Source: Gemella haemolysans (GTDB lineage: Bacteria; Bacillota; Bacilli; Staphylococcales; Gemellaceae). Taken from it: DNA of 64,000 nt. The notes under the pieces were generated by a model. The model saw only the letters and a list, made by a program, of their open reading frames with translations, searched no databases and was not told where the DNA came from. How positions within the stretch are numbered: position 1 is the first letter of the stretch; each line of letters begins with the position of its first letter. Positions 1 through 8,483 of the stretch are shown here, one piece after another. The translations under genes were made by a program, and so were the position numbers. Where the stretch lies: assembly GCF_901873445.1 (NCBI RefSeq), contig NZ_CABFLN010000042.1, positions 53,776-117,775 of the forward strand. Reading direction: 5' to 3'.

Positions 1-26
1 AATGAAATATAAAAATCCACTTTCTA

Positions 27-60
27 AGATAAATATTAATAAAGGATAATTTATTATTAT
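27..60 (+). repeat. Left arm of a 34-bp inverted repeat flanking a two-gene cassette
   Basis: Positions 27-60 match the reverse complement of 1787-1820 with two mismatches; 29-60 against 1787-1818 has only one. The arm ends 14 bases before the ATG at 75. A separate Shine-Dalgarno (aaggag) lies between the arm and that ATG. Confidence 0.85.
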
Positions 61-74
61 CGTAAGGAGATATA

Positions 75-1058
75 ATGAAGGTAAATTACAATATAAAACA
101 TGCCTCTAAAGTCAAAAGAAAAGATTTATTAGCAGCATTAAATATCTATATAAAAACAGTTGATAAATTTTCACAAACTGACACTAACCAAATTATGGAT
201 TATATTTCTAAAAATTATAATGAAAATAGAATTATGTTTTTCTTTGTATTATATCTTAACGGTGATGTATGTGGCTTTGCAGAATATGCCTATTTAAAAC
301 AAAACAAAGTTTTAATGATCGATTATCTATGCACAGAAAATAGAAATCATACATTATTTTATAACTTTTATCATATGATTTTTGAGGAAATAAATAAAAT
401 CCTAAATTCAAAAGAATTGTTTATTGAGTTTATTGTGACTGAGTTATCTTTACTTAAACATGAAAAGAAACTTTTTGAAACAGATAGTAATTATTTTAGA
501 CAGGTTTTATCATTCGAACAATTTCGTATACTAAACATACCTTATAAACAACCATATTTAGAAGAAAAATTGGAATTTTACGAATATAACCTGGCTATAA
601 AAAAAGCAAATTCGTTAGAAAATATCTTGTACATATATAATAAAGATTTTTATGTATCTTTAATATCAGAAATATATATGGAGCACTATTTACAATGGTA
701 TCTACATTATTATGAAGGTAATAAAAACAATCTTATAAGAGAATTTGAAGAAAATATTGATATATTACATAAAGAGTATCCTTCAAAGTCAGGTGTAAAA
801 GAAATGTATTCAGTTAATTGTAAACTATTTGATGAAGGAATATGTAAGCACATAAAACCTGAAACAATTACTCTATCTAAACAGAGAAAAAAGAATATTA
901 AAAAATATTTTATATATATTATTTGGATAATCTTAAGTTTAAGTTCAATTTTACTATGTTATTTCCAAGATGAATTAAATATTACTAAGTACATCTCAAC
1001 AGTTGTAAATACAATAACAATGATTACCGGGGTTCTTGCGCTACTCCCTAACAAGTAG
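75..1058 (+). CDS. GNAT-like protein with two C-terminal membrane segments, function unknown
   Basis: This encodes 327 residues from ATG at 75 behind a clear aaggag. I do not recognise a named family. The N-terminal 100 residues have the look of a GNAT acetyltransferase core: an initial helix, then strand-like segments around residues 55-90 including VCGFAEYAYL and VLMIDYLC. No clear acetyl-CoA loop (Q/RxxGxG/A) is visible, so catalysis is doubtful. The middle is helical and rich in Tyr, Lys and Glu. Two hydrophobic segments at about 278-297 and 305-323 suggest membrane anchoring with the bulk in the cytoplasm. The gene converges on the methyltransferase gene, with only 7 bases between the two stops. 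Both genes lie inside a 34-bp inverted repeat. A linked or accessory role is inferred; no substrate can be assigned. Confidence 0.55.
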   Translation: MKVNYNIKHASKVKRKDLLAALNIYIKTVDKFSQTDTNQIMDYISKNYNENRIMFFFVLYLNGDVCGFAEYAYLKQNKVLMIDYLCTENRNHTLFYNFYHMIFEEINKILNSKELFIEFIVTELSLLKHEKKLFETDSNYFRQVLSFEQFRILNIPYKQPYLEEKLEFYEYNLAIKKANSLENILYIYNKDFYVSLISEIYMEHYLQWYLHYYEGNKNNLIREFEENIDILHKEYPSKSGVKEMYSVNCKLFDEGICKHIKPETITLSKQRKKNIKKYFIYIIWIILSLSSILLCYFQDELNITKYISTVVNTITMITGVLALLPNK

Positions 1059-1065
1059 TATAAAA

Positions 1066-1788
1066 CTATTTTGTAATCTCTATTATCACATTATGAGCAA
1101 ATGGATATGATAACTTTTGAAAGGAATCGTCAAATTTATAAAATTTTGATGATTTTTTTTCGTTTAAACCTAGTTTATACAAAAGTGAAGATAGTATATG
1201 AAACCTATAAATATTTTTTATTTTGAGATTTTTAATTAGTAATATCTCTTTAATGTATTTTTCACTGTACATCCATAATAAGTGTTGTTGATTATTATAG
1301 TTATATTTTTTCAAGAAAACAGGTGCACTATAATTCTTTGTTAATAAAAATTCGGCACTATTTGAACGTTCAAATTCGATTATTGCTTTTCCATTTATTT
1401 TTAGAACTCTTTCAATTTCGCTTATAGAACGAATAGCATCACAATAATTTAAAACACTTCCAACACATACGATAAAATCTACACTTTCGGTTTCAAGAGG
1501 AATACTTTCTAAACTTCCAACTATATAATTTGGTTCATTCTCAATATACTCACTTATAATATCCATTTGTATTAAAGTACCATGGACACTGTATCTGCTT
1601 TGACCTGCTCCTATATTTAAACAAATTGAATTTTCATGTGTATTCTTATTAAGCCAATTTATAACAGTTTTTTCAATTATTGAATGTGTAGAAGCATGCC
1701 AATTGTCATTTTCTGGCCAGGGATTATTGTTTTTATAATTTTTATACGCCATATTTTGAACACTTTTTTTATTTGAAATATTTCTCAT
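1066..1788 (-). CDS. Class I SAM-dependent methyltransferase
   Basis: This encodes 240 residues. The Rossmann methyltransferase pattern is visible: motif I LNIGAGQS at about 57-64, an acidic strand end QMDII at 74-78, the region SVDFIVCVGSVLNY at 102-115 and VLKINGKAIIEF at 128-139. These are standard for Methyltransf_11-type enzymes that use S-adenosylmethionine. The substrate cannot be told; these enzymes act on small molecules, lipids or proteins. The ATG at 1788 lies at the edge of the right inverted-repeat arm. Its Shine-Dalgarno (gaagga) is inside that arm, so the repeat supplies the translation signals. The gene is convergent with the membrane protein gene at 75-1058. Confidence 0.75.
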   Translation of the reverse strand: MRNISNKKSVQNMAYKNYKNNNPWPENDNWHASTHSIIEKTVINWLNKNTHENSICLNIGAGQSRYSVHGTLIQMDIISEYIENEPNYIVGSLESIPLETESVDFIVCVGSVLNYCDAIRSISEIERVLKINGKAIIEFERSNSAEFLLTKNYSAPVFLKKYNYNNQQHLLWMYSEKYIKEILLIKNLKIKNIYRFHILSSLLYKLGLNEKKSSKFYKFDDSFQKLSYPFAHNVIIEITK

Positions 1789-1820
1789 AATAATAAATTA
1801 TCCTTCATTAATATTTATAT
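1787..1820 (-). repeat. Right arm of the 34-bp inverted repeat
   Basis: This is the reverse complement of 27-60 apart from two mismatches. It overlaps the first two bases of the methyltransferase start codon (minus strand) and contains its Shine-Dalgarno. Confidence 0.85.
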
Positions 1821-2463
1821 GAGTATTATACATCAAGTTTAATGTTATTTCAACAAACAGAAGGATGCTGTAGGTGTAAGTCAGATTTTAAAATTTCATC
1901 TAGTAAAATTCGGCAGTAGTATAGAGTTTTATGATTGAAGACACGAATGATAAATAGAATTATGAAGTAGTATTTTAAAGAAATAATGAAAAAATAAAAT
2001 TCTTCAATATTGTCTAAATTAATACTTTATCAGGTAGATTATTTGAAGATATTTATAGTTAATTACTTTTATTGTATATCTAGTCTAGGTTTGTTATAAT
2101 AAACTTAGGTGAGTAAGGTTAGTTATATATGTGAACATAAAAGTGTAAATTAATTCCAAGATTCTAAGCTCTGGATTTATTATATAACAATTTTTTATTC
2201 TATTTTTAGTATCCAGCTGTACGTGCGATCAAATATGAGATGTTACTTAAAATTATTTGGAGGCAATTAACTAATTAATAATTATAGTTGTTTATAGGAT
2301 TAGAGAATTGATTGAAATAAAAAGCAGATTGTTAACAGTTTTAAAAGAAAAAACAATAAGGAACTATAAGGCGCTCGAATAAAAGCTTATAATTTAGCTG
2401 TAGAGTCAACTTGTTTTTCCCTAAGCGGTCGAATAAACGAATAAATAGAAAAGATGTTTACTT
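1821..2463. other. Gene-free AT-rich stretch upstream of a pseudogene
   Basis: I see no credible gene here. It holds an imperfect 25-bp palindrome around 2083-2107 that contains a TATAAT hexamer, and two 13-base direct repeats of the form gcgctcgaataaa / gcggtcgaataaa near 2371 and 2425. It may be decayed mobile DNA, but no recognisable transposase fragment remains. Confidence 0.4.
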
Positions 2464-3423
2464 ATGATTAACGAAAATAATATAAAAAGATATTTAGAGA
2501 TAGGAGAAAATAAAAATTTAGAATTTAAAGAATCCGAAAATAAGTTTCCAATAAATGCTTTAGAGACAATAAGTGCGTTTGCAAATACGGAAGGAGGAAT
2601 AATTATTTTGGGAGTGAGTGAAAAAGAAAAGAATACCATTTCAGGTGTTGTAAATCCTCAAAAACAAATAAAAGAGCTATTTAATCATATGACTAATCCG
2701 AGAGAAATTAGTGGGAGCGTATTAAGTAATGATGATGTCTATAGTGTTCAAGTCCAAGATAAATCTATTATTGTTATCCATGTAGCTCCCGAAAATTATA
2801 AAAACAAACCAATATATCTAAAAGATAATTCTAATAAGACCTATATTAGATAAGGAGAAGGAGATTATTTAGCAACTGAAGAAATCATACAATCTATGAC
2901 AAGAGATGCTTCTCGAGACAGTTATGACAATAAGTTATTGGATGGATATACTGTTGATGATTTAGATAACCTATCTATTCAAAAGTATAAAGATATTCTA
3001 ATGAGAAATAATCCTGATCACCCATTTAACAACTTATCTACAATAGACTTTTAAAAAAAATAAATGTTATTAAAGAAAAATAATGAGGAATGTTTAACAT
3101 TAGCAGGACTTTTAGTATTTGGTAAACATGCATCGATAAAAGAATACTTACCACATTATAATGTAGAATATATTAGAAAATTTAGTAATACTGAAAATTC
3201 CTCTTATTCTGATAGATTAATATATGATGGGTATTGGGGAGAAGATAACTTGTTTAATTTCATGTTCTCAGCATTTGAGAAACTCAAATTAACTATTTCC
3301 GATAATTCGAAAATTTCAGCAGATTATTTGACTAGAGAAAGTAATTCTAAATTGATAATAGCGATAAGAGATTGGGGGCAAATATATGGAGAGTTAAGAA
3401 TAATGTATGAGGATAGGATATAA
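2464..3423 (+). pseudogene. Decayed AlbA_2 / Schlafen-like DNA-binding domain protein
   Basis: One reading frame encodes pieces of an AlbA_2 (divergent AAA-4, Schlafen-like) ATP-dependent regulator. The N-terminal part has ESENKFPINALETISAF, then NTEGGIIILGV and a YIR element. The next part has LTLAGLLVFGKHASIKEYLPH, typical of the C-terminal half of the family. The frame is interrupted by TAA at 2851, where the family continues YIR-x-GEGDYLAT, and by stops at 3052 and 3061. Around 3052-3080 a short stretch reads correctly only in another frame, which implies compensating small deletions in homopolymer runs. The 3' end stops at RIMYEDRI, so the usual C-terminal part is missing. A long hairpin element starts five bases later. 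Such proteins are common in accessory DNA; this copy is almost certainly inactive. Confidence 0.8.
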
Positions 3424-3430
3424 ATAAAAA

Positions 3431-3564
3431 AAGTAGCTTTAATTCTCTTGATGAGTCTAGATTTTACGTCTTTACTTGTCAAGGACGAGGGCTTCGCCTT
3501 ATAAAATCCTTGACAAGAAAGCCTTAAAAATCTAAAATAGACTCTAGAGAATAAAAGCCACTTA
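3431..3564. repeat. Long imperfect inverted repeat, about 134 bp
   Basis: The arms 3431-3485 and 3508-3564 pair over about 55 bases with small bulges, starting aagtagcttt and ending aaaagccactt. The centre has a small agg-cct hairpin. It adjoins the truncated end of the pseudogene, as expected of a MITE-like or BOX/RUP-like element. It encodes no protein. Confidence 0.65.
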
Positions 3565-3650
3565 AAGTAATTAAATTTATAAAATTAAATATTATAAACT
3601 AGTAGATTTTGGTCAACATAAAGAATTTAGAGTTTTATTCACACTCCTAG

Positions 3651-3692
3651 CAACTCAAAAATCGATTTCTCTGAAATCGATTTTTGAGTTGT
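3651..3692. repeat. Perfect 19-bp-arm hairpin downstream of trpB
   Basis: The arms 3651-3669 and 3674-3692 are perfectly complementary, and their outer ends read caactcaaaa / ttttgagttg. The element belongs to a hairpin family seen at the 3' ends of several genes in this window. It probably terminates or protects the trpB transcript, although no long U tract follows on the trpB strand. Confidence 0.6.
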
Positions 3693-3708
3693 GTCTACTT
3701 TTTATAGT

Positions 3709-4917
3709 TTATTTATTTCTATTTTCTAAGTAGTCTGCAATTGCGGCTACGTCTTTGTCTCCACGTCCAGATACGTTAACGATAATTACTTTATCTTTAT
3801 CTAGTTTTGGAGCACGTTTGATTACCTCTGCAAGCGCGTGTGAACTTTCGATTGCTGGGATAATTCCTTCTGTTCTAGTTAATAGAAGTAAAGCGTCGAC
3901 AGCTTCATTGTCAGTTGCACTTACGTATTCCGCGCGTTTTGTATCTTTTAGGAATGAGTGTTCAGGTCCGATACCTGGGTAGTCTAATCCTGGAGAGATT
4001 GAGTAAACAGGTTTTACTGAACCGTCTTCGTTGAATAATGCGTAAGTTTTCATACCGTCAACAACCCCTACAGTACCAAGTGTTAGTGTTGCTGCGTGAC
4101 GATCTGTATCTAGACCACGACCAGCTGCTTCAACTCCTAGTAATGCTACTTCTTCGTGAGGGATAAATTCAGCGAAAGCACCTATTGCGTTAGATCCACC
4201 ACCTACACAAGCTACTACTAAGTCAGGCAGACGTCCTTCTTTTTCTAAGATTTGACGTTTTGCTTCTTGACTGATAACTTTTTGGAAGTCTTTTACAATA
4301 GTAGGATATGGGTGAGGTCCTACTGCAGATCCTAGTACGTAGAAAGTATCGTCGATGTTTTCAATCCATGCTTTGAATGCAGCGTCAACAGCTTCTTTAA
4401 GAGTTTTTTCTCCTTCTTGAGCTGCGTGAACTTTTGCCCCTAGCATTTCCATTCTAAATACATTTAATCTTTGTCTTTCTACATCAAGAGCTCCCATATA
4501 GATTTCACATTCCATACCGAACTTCGCAGCGGCAGCAGCTGTAGCTACACCGTGTTGACCTGCTCCAGTTTCAGCGATAACTTTCTTTTTACCCATACGT
4601 TTTGCAAGTAAAATTTGTCCAATAACATTGTTAAGTTTGTGTGCTCCAAGGTGATTTAAATCTTCGCGTTTAAGGTAAATTTTTGCTCCTCCAAGGTAGT
4701 TTGTTAAACTTTCAGCATAATATAGTGGAGTTTCACGTCCTGAGTAATCTTTTAAGTAGTGAGCGTACTCTGCTAAAAATTCCTCATCATCTTTGTATTT
4801 ATCATAAGCTGCTTCTAGTTCATCAAGGGCTTTTTGCACAACTTCAGGTACGAAGCTTCCTCCAAATTCTCCAAAGTATCCTTTTAAGTTGTTTAAGTTA
4901 TTTTCTAAGTTTGTCAT
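3709..4917 (-). CDS. trpB: Tryptophan synthase beta chain
   Basis: This encodes 402 residues, the usual TrpB length. TrpB is the PLP enzyme that condenses indole with L-serine to give L-tryptophan. Visible signatures are [10 protein letters not shown] at about 16-25, HLGAHKLNN with the PLP lysine at residue 94, [10 protein letters not shown] at 116-125 and a phosphate-binding GGGSNAIG. No trpA or other trp genes flank it. The alpha subunit that makes indole is absent locally, so a role in using external indole is plausible (inference). The start ATG has aaagga upstream. Transcription probably begins near 5180 and passes a leader peptide and a terminator, so expression should depend on tryptophan supply. 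Confidence 0.97.
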   Translation of the reverse strand: MTNLENNLNNLKGYFGEFGGSFVPEVVQKALDELEAAYDKYKDDEEFLAEYAHYLKDYSGRETPLYYAESLTNYLGGAKIYLKREDLNHLGAHKLNNVIGQILLAKRMGKKKVIAETGAGQHGVATAAAAAKFGMECEIYMGALDVERQRLNVFRMEMLGAKVHAAQEGEKTLKEAVDAAFKAWIENIDDTFYVLGSAVGPHPYPTIVKDFQKVISQEAKRQILEKEGRLPDLVVACVGGGSNAIGAFAEFIPHEEVALLGVEAAGRGLDTDRHAATLTLGTVGVVDGMKTYALFNEDGSVKPVYSISPGLDYPGIGPEHSFLKDTKRAEYVSATDNEAVDALLLLTRTEGIIPAIESSHALAEVIKRAPKLDKDKVIIVNVSGRGDKDVAAIADYLENRNK

Positions 4918-4982
4918 AATTGTTTATTTCCTTTCGAATTGTATATAAGATTTGTTTAAATTTTTTATTTTACTCCAAAAAG

Positions 4983-5010
4983 AAAAGACCGTATAGAATT
5001 CTATACGGCC
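4983..5010 (-). terminator. trp attenuator terminator hairpin
   Basis: On the minus strand 5010-4987 folds into a 10-bp stem with an AATT loop. It contains a perfect 20-bp palindrome at 4989-5008. A TTTTCTTTTT tract follows, making a strong intrinsic terminator between the leader peptide and trpB. Confidence 0.85.
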
Positions 5011-5044
5011 CTTTTGCGAAATTTAAAACGAATTTTCTACAGCC

Positions 5045-5087
5045 GACATAGACACTTTTTAGAGTACACTAAAGTTGCGTCTACGTC
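5045..5087 (-). promoter_or_regulatory. Leader RNA stem-loop between leader peptide and terminator
   Basis: On the minus strand, 5087-5077 pairs with 5055-5045 over 11 bp with two G-U pairs. The 3' arm can instead pair with the end of the leader peptide coding region, across the second Trp codon. That is the kind of mutually exclusive folding used in attenuation. The regulatory role is inferred. Confidence 0.5.
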
Positions 5088-5107
5088 ATAAAAACATACA
5101 CACAACA

Positions 5108-5155
5108 TTATCTACGCCAGTTTTGCCAAGAGTTTAAAGTTGTTGTTTGTTTCAT
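5108..5155 (-). CDS. trpL: Tryptophan leader peptide (15 aa, two Trp codons)
   Basis: A short minus-strand ORF reads MKQTTTLNSWQNWRR and has a strong Shine-Dalgarno (aaggagg) at the right spacing. Two Trp codons lie four codons from the end, at residues 10 and 13. A consensus promoter lies upstream, and a stem-loop and intrinsic terminator follow before trpB. This is the classic layout of ribosome-mediated transcription attenuation: stalling at scarce tryptophanyl-tRNA would change leader folding and allow read-through. Too short for ordinary gene finders, it is supported by composition, RBS and context. I see no T-box or TRAP-type repeats, the usual Firmicute trp controls. The gene symbol follows the enterobacterial analogue; homology is not implied. 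Confidence 0.8.
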   Translation of the reverse strand: MKQTTTLNSWQNWRR

Positions 5156-5188
5156 TTGTAGTTCCTCCTTCTCGTTTTTGTTGTTTTT

Positions 5189-5217
5189 ATTATACACATT
5201 ATTATTTATGAATGCAA
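5189..5217 (-). promoter_or_regulatory. Promoter of the trp leader/trpB transcript
   Basis: On the minus strand TTGCAT (5217-5212) and TATAAT (5194-5189) are separated by 17 bases, a near-consensus sigma-A promoter. The start point would fall near 5182, just before the leader peptide RBS. Confidence 0.8.
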
Positions 5218-5399
5218 GTTTTTTTTAATAAATTTCTAAATTTTTCTGACAATTAACTAAAAAACTCATTCTTGTTAAGGTTTTCCAGAGTTGTTTATTA
5301 TGAAATTTTTTAAGAAGAATTAGTATAGTTATTCTTTCTACCTAAACTATTGTAAAAGTGATATAATAGAAAAGTGAAAAATTGGTATGGAGGTGCAAC

Positions 5400-6215
5400 T
5401 TGAAATTATCGGTATTAGCCAGCAGTAGTAGTGGAAATAGTATTTATATAGAGCATAATAATTTTAAATGTTTAGTAGATGCTGGACTGACTGGGAAAAA
5501 AGTAGTAGAGAACTTGGCACAAATTGAGCGTGATATTAAAGATATCAATGCAATTTTTGTAACACATGAACATATTGACCATATTAAAGGAGTAGGAGTA
5601 CTCGCAAGGAAGTATAACATTCCTGTTTATGCTAATAAACTTACTTGGCAAAGTATGACTAAGTGTGGTGAAATTAGCTCAGATCTTAAGTTTCATTTTG
5701 AAAAAGAAGAAAGTAAGATTTTTGATGATGTTGTAGTTAATAGTTTTGGAGTTAGTCATGATGCGATTAATCCACAGTTTTATACTTTTGAGTGTGATGG
5801 GAAAAGGGTAAGTATTCTTACGGATACGGGTTACGTTTCTGATAAGATGATTGATTATGTGAAGGATTCTCATACAATAGTTTATGAAAGTAATCATGAG
5901 GAGAATGTTCTACTTAGTGGACCTTATCCATGGACGACTAAACAGCGTATATTATCAGACATGGGTCACTTATCGAATACAGATTCTGCAAATTATTTAA
6001 CGAAGATAGTAGGAGATAATACAAAAAATGTCTTTTTAGCCCACTTAAGTGAGCAAAACAATACGAAAGAACTTGCTCGTATGACAGCTGACATGACTCT
6101 TAAAAATAAAGATATAGATTGTATTTTAGAAGCAGATAAAACTATCGATTGTAATGATAAAATAATTATCATGGATACTGATCCGGTAGTTCCAACTAAG
6201 ATAATAGAGATATAA
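5400..6215 (+). CDS. walJ: WalJ/YycJ (VicX) family MBL-fold hydrolase
   Basis: This encodes 271 residues from TTG at 5400. I chose that start because ggaggtg lies just upstream and the product then begins MKLSVLASSSSGNS, the family N-terminus. The metallo-beta-lactamase zinc motif THEHIDH is at about 55-61, followed by the later Asp/His ligands (LTDTGYVS, ESNHE and AHLSEQNN). In Bacillus and Streptococcus this protein is encoded with the WalK/WalR (VicRK) cell-wall regulatory system; it is a putative exonuclease affecting replication-cell wall coordination. Here it stands alone with no walRK neighbours. A TATAAT lies at 5362-5367, but no good -35 is visible. A hairpin terminator follows. Confidence 0.88.
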   Translation: MKLSVLASSSSGNSIYIEHNNFKCLVDAGLTGKKVVENLAQIERDIKDINAIFVTHEHIDHIKGVGVLARKYNIPVYANKLTWQSMTKCGEISSDLKFHFEKEESKIFDDVVVNSFGVSHDAINPQFYTFECDGKRVSILTDTGYVSDKMIDYVKDSHTIVYESNHEENVLLSGPYPWTTKQRILSDMGHLSNTDSANYLTKIVGDNTKNVFLAHLSEQNNTKELARMTADMTLKNKDIDCILEADKTIDCNDKIIIMDTDPVVPTKIIEI

Positions 6216-6228
6216 AAAATAATAATAA

Positions 6229-6287
6229 GAACAACTCGATAAAATCAGATTTTAAAGAAATTATGATTTTTGAGTTGTTTTTTGTTA
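6229..6287 (+). terminator. Terminator after walJ
   Basis: The stem caactcgataaaatca / tgatttttgagttg is followed by a T-rich tract. It belongs to the recurring 'ACTCGA...TTTTTGAGT' hairpin family in this window. Confidence 0.75.
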
Positions 6288-6553
6288 TCTAATGTGGAGA
6301 ATTTTAGAGGTGAACCAAAGTATTTAATTAAATATTCAGAAAATTCTAGACTTTTCTCTTTGAATTTTTTCTTTTTTATTGCTTTTTTTCTAAAAATTTT
6401 ATAATATAGTATTATGTTGTTTTTATTTAAGGTTATGATTTATATAATAATCAGATTAAAAATAAAACAATATTAATTGAAAATGTAAAAAGAAATAGAG
6501 TTTAATTTATATTAATTATTGATGCAAGTTATTTTTTAGAAGGAGATAGGTAA

Positions 6554-7558
6554 ATGGAAAAACTATTAGAGATTAAAAATCTAGAAACAGCCTTTAGGAT
6601 TAAAGATGATTACTTTAATGCTGTTGATAAAGTTAGTTTAGACCTATATAAAAACGAAGTATTAGCCATCGTTGGAGAAAGTGGTTGTGGTAAGTCGACA
6701 TTAGCGACTACTATTATGCGTCTTCATAATGAAAATCTTACTAAGTCAACTGGAGAAATTATTTTTAATGGGAAAAATATTCTAGACTTAACAGAAGATG
6801 AAATGAATAAAATTAGAACAAAAGATATTGGAATGATTTTCCAAGATCCACTTTCTTCGTTAAACCCATTACATAGAATTGGAAAACAAATTGAAGAAGC
6901 CTTAATTTATCACACAGAATTAAGTGCTGAAGAAAGACAAAAACGTGTTATTGAATTATTAACTCAGGTTGGTATTCCAAACCCTGAACGTTGTGCAAAA
7001 CAATATCCACACGAATTATCAGGTGGTATGCGTCAGCGTGTTATGATAGCTATGGCGATGAGTTGTAAACCAAGTGTTCTTATCGCAGACGAACCTACAA
7101 CAGCTCTAGATGTTACAATTCAAGCGCAAATATTAGACCTTATCAAAGAACTTCAAGCAGAAATGCATGCAGGAATTATCCTAATTACTCATGACCTTGG
7201 GGTAGTTGCTGAAATGGCTGATAGAGTAGCTGTACTGTATGCTGGAGAAGTAGTAGAAATTGGAACTGCAGAACAAATCTTCAAAAATCCAAAACACCCG
7301 TATACTCGTAGTTTATTACGTAGTATTCCTCAACTTGATGATGAAAATTCTAGTGATGACCTTTACGTTATTCAAGGGATGGTACCTTCTCTAAAAACAT
7401 TAGACAGACAAGGGTGTCGTTTTGCTGATCGTATATCTTGGGTAAAAGATGAAGAACACGAACACAATCCAACTCTACATGAAGTAGAAGAAGGACATCA
7501 TGTACGTTGTACATGCTATAAAAACTTTGAATTTGAAGGGGAGGAGAACAATGCTTAA
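6554..7558 (+). CDS. oppD: Oligopeptide ABC transporter ATP-binding protein OppD
   Basis: This encodes 334 residues. OppD is one of two ATPases that power oligopeptide import through OppB/OppC. Walker A GESGCGKST is at 41-49, the Q-loop is in IFQDPLSSLNP, the ABC signature is LSGGMRQR and Walker B is LIADEPTTALD. The C-terminal oligopeptide-transporter extension contains GCRFADRISWV and HHVRCTCYKN. The second Cys of the Fe-S-type extension found in many homologues is replaced by Ile. The gene is first of oppD-oppF-oppB-oppC and overlaps oppF by 8 bases, implying translational coupling. A TATAAT at 6400-6405 could be the promoter, with a leader of about 145 nt. Membrane-associated, cytoplasmic face. 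Confidence 0.96.
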   Translation: MEKLLEIKNLETAFRIKDDYFNAVDKVSLDLYKNEVLAIVGESGCGKSTLATTIMRLHNENLTKSTGEIIFNGKNILDLTEDEMNKIRTKDIGMIFQDPLSSLNPLHRIGKQIEEALIYHTELSAEERQKRVIELLTQVGIPNPERCAKQYPHELSGGMRQRVMIAMAMSCKPSVLIADEPTTALDVTIQAQILDLIKELQAEMHAGIILITHDLGVVAEMADRVAVLYAGEVVEIGTAEQIFKNPKHPYTRSLLRSIPQLDDENSSDDLYVIQGMVPSLKTLDRQGCRFADRISWVKDEEHEHNPTLHEVEEGHHVRCTCYKNFEFEGEENNA

Positions 7559-8483
7559 AGTAGAAAATCTAAAAGTACATTATCCCATTCGCGGTGGATT
7601 TTTCAATACAATTAAAGACCATGTCTATGCAGTAGATGGGGTTGATATTGAAATCGAAGCAGGGAAAACTTATGGACTAATCGGTGAAAGTGGTAGTGGA
7701 AAAACTACTGTAGGTAAAGTAGTCTTAGGTTTAGAAAAAGCAACTGATGGGCAAATTATTTACAAAGATGAAGATATTACTAAAAAAGCAGCTCGTAAAA
7801 AACTAAAATATAATCGTGACGTTCAAATGATTTTCCAAGATGCAATGTCTAGTTTAAATCCTAAAAAACGAATTATAGACATTATTTCAGAACCTATTAA
7901 CAATTTTGAAAACTTATCAGAAGAAGAGACTAGAAAACGTATATTAGAACTTCTTAATATCGTAGGTATGGGTGAAGAATCTATGTACAAATATCCATTT
8001 GAATTCTCAGGTGGACAACGTCAACGTATTGGAGTTGCACGCGCAATTGCATGTAATCCACGTTTAATTGTAGCTGATGAGCCAGTATCTGCTCTTGACC
8101 TTTCAGTGCAAGCTCAGGTATTAAATTTCATGAAAAAAATCCAAAGAGATTTTAATATAAGTTATTTATTTATCTCTCATGACCTTGGTGTTGTTAAACA
8201 TATGTGTGATTACATTTATATCATGTATCGTGGTCGTATCGTAGAACGTGGAACACGTGAAGATATTTATAATAATCCACAGCACATTTATACAAAACGT
8301 CTAATCGCAGCGATACCAAGTACAAACTTAGATAAAGCTAAAGAAGTAAAAGAAATTAGGCAAGCTGTTGAAGAAGAGTATCAAAAACATTATAATGATT
8401 ATTTCGATAAAGATGGAAGAGTATATCCACTTAAAAAATTAACAGATACACACTATGTAGCTATGAAAGGAGGAGAAGTATAA
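7551..8483 (+). CDS. oppF: Oligopeptide ABC transporter ATP-binding protein OppF
   Basis: This encodes 310 residues from ATG at 7551, with ggggaggag just upstream. An in-frame extension to 7500 has no RBS and would lie wholly inside oppD, so I reject it. Walker A GESGSGKTT is at 45-53. IFQDAMSSLNPKK holds the Q-loop, the signature is FSGGQRQR and Walker B is LIVADEPVSALD. Like OppD it has the family C-terminal extension. It is the second ATPase of the Opp importer and forms a heterodimer with OppD (family knowledge). Its stop codon overlaps the oppB start by one base (TAATG). Confidence 0.96.
   Translation: MLKVENLKVHYPIRGGFFNTIKDHVYAVDGVDIEIEAGKTYGLIGESGSGKTTVGKVVLGLEKATDGQIIYKDEDITKKAARKKLKYNRDVQMIFQDAMSSLNPKKRIIDIISEPINNFENLSEEETRKRILELLNIVGMGEESMYKYPFEFSGGQRQRIGVARAIACNPRLIVADEPVSALDLSVQAQVLNFMKKIQRDFNISYLFISHDLGVVKHMCDYIYIMYRGRIVERGTREDIYNNPQHIYTKRLIAAIPSTNLDKAKEVKEIRQAVEEEYQKHYNDYFDKDGRVYPLKKLTDTHYVAMKGGEV

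Noticed and set aside
5108..5217. T-box or TRAP control of trpB
   Set aside because: No T-box sequence (TGGNACCGCG) and no series of GAG/TAG trinucleotide repeats is seen. The leader peptide explains the region.
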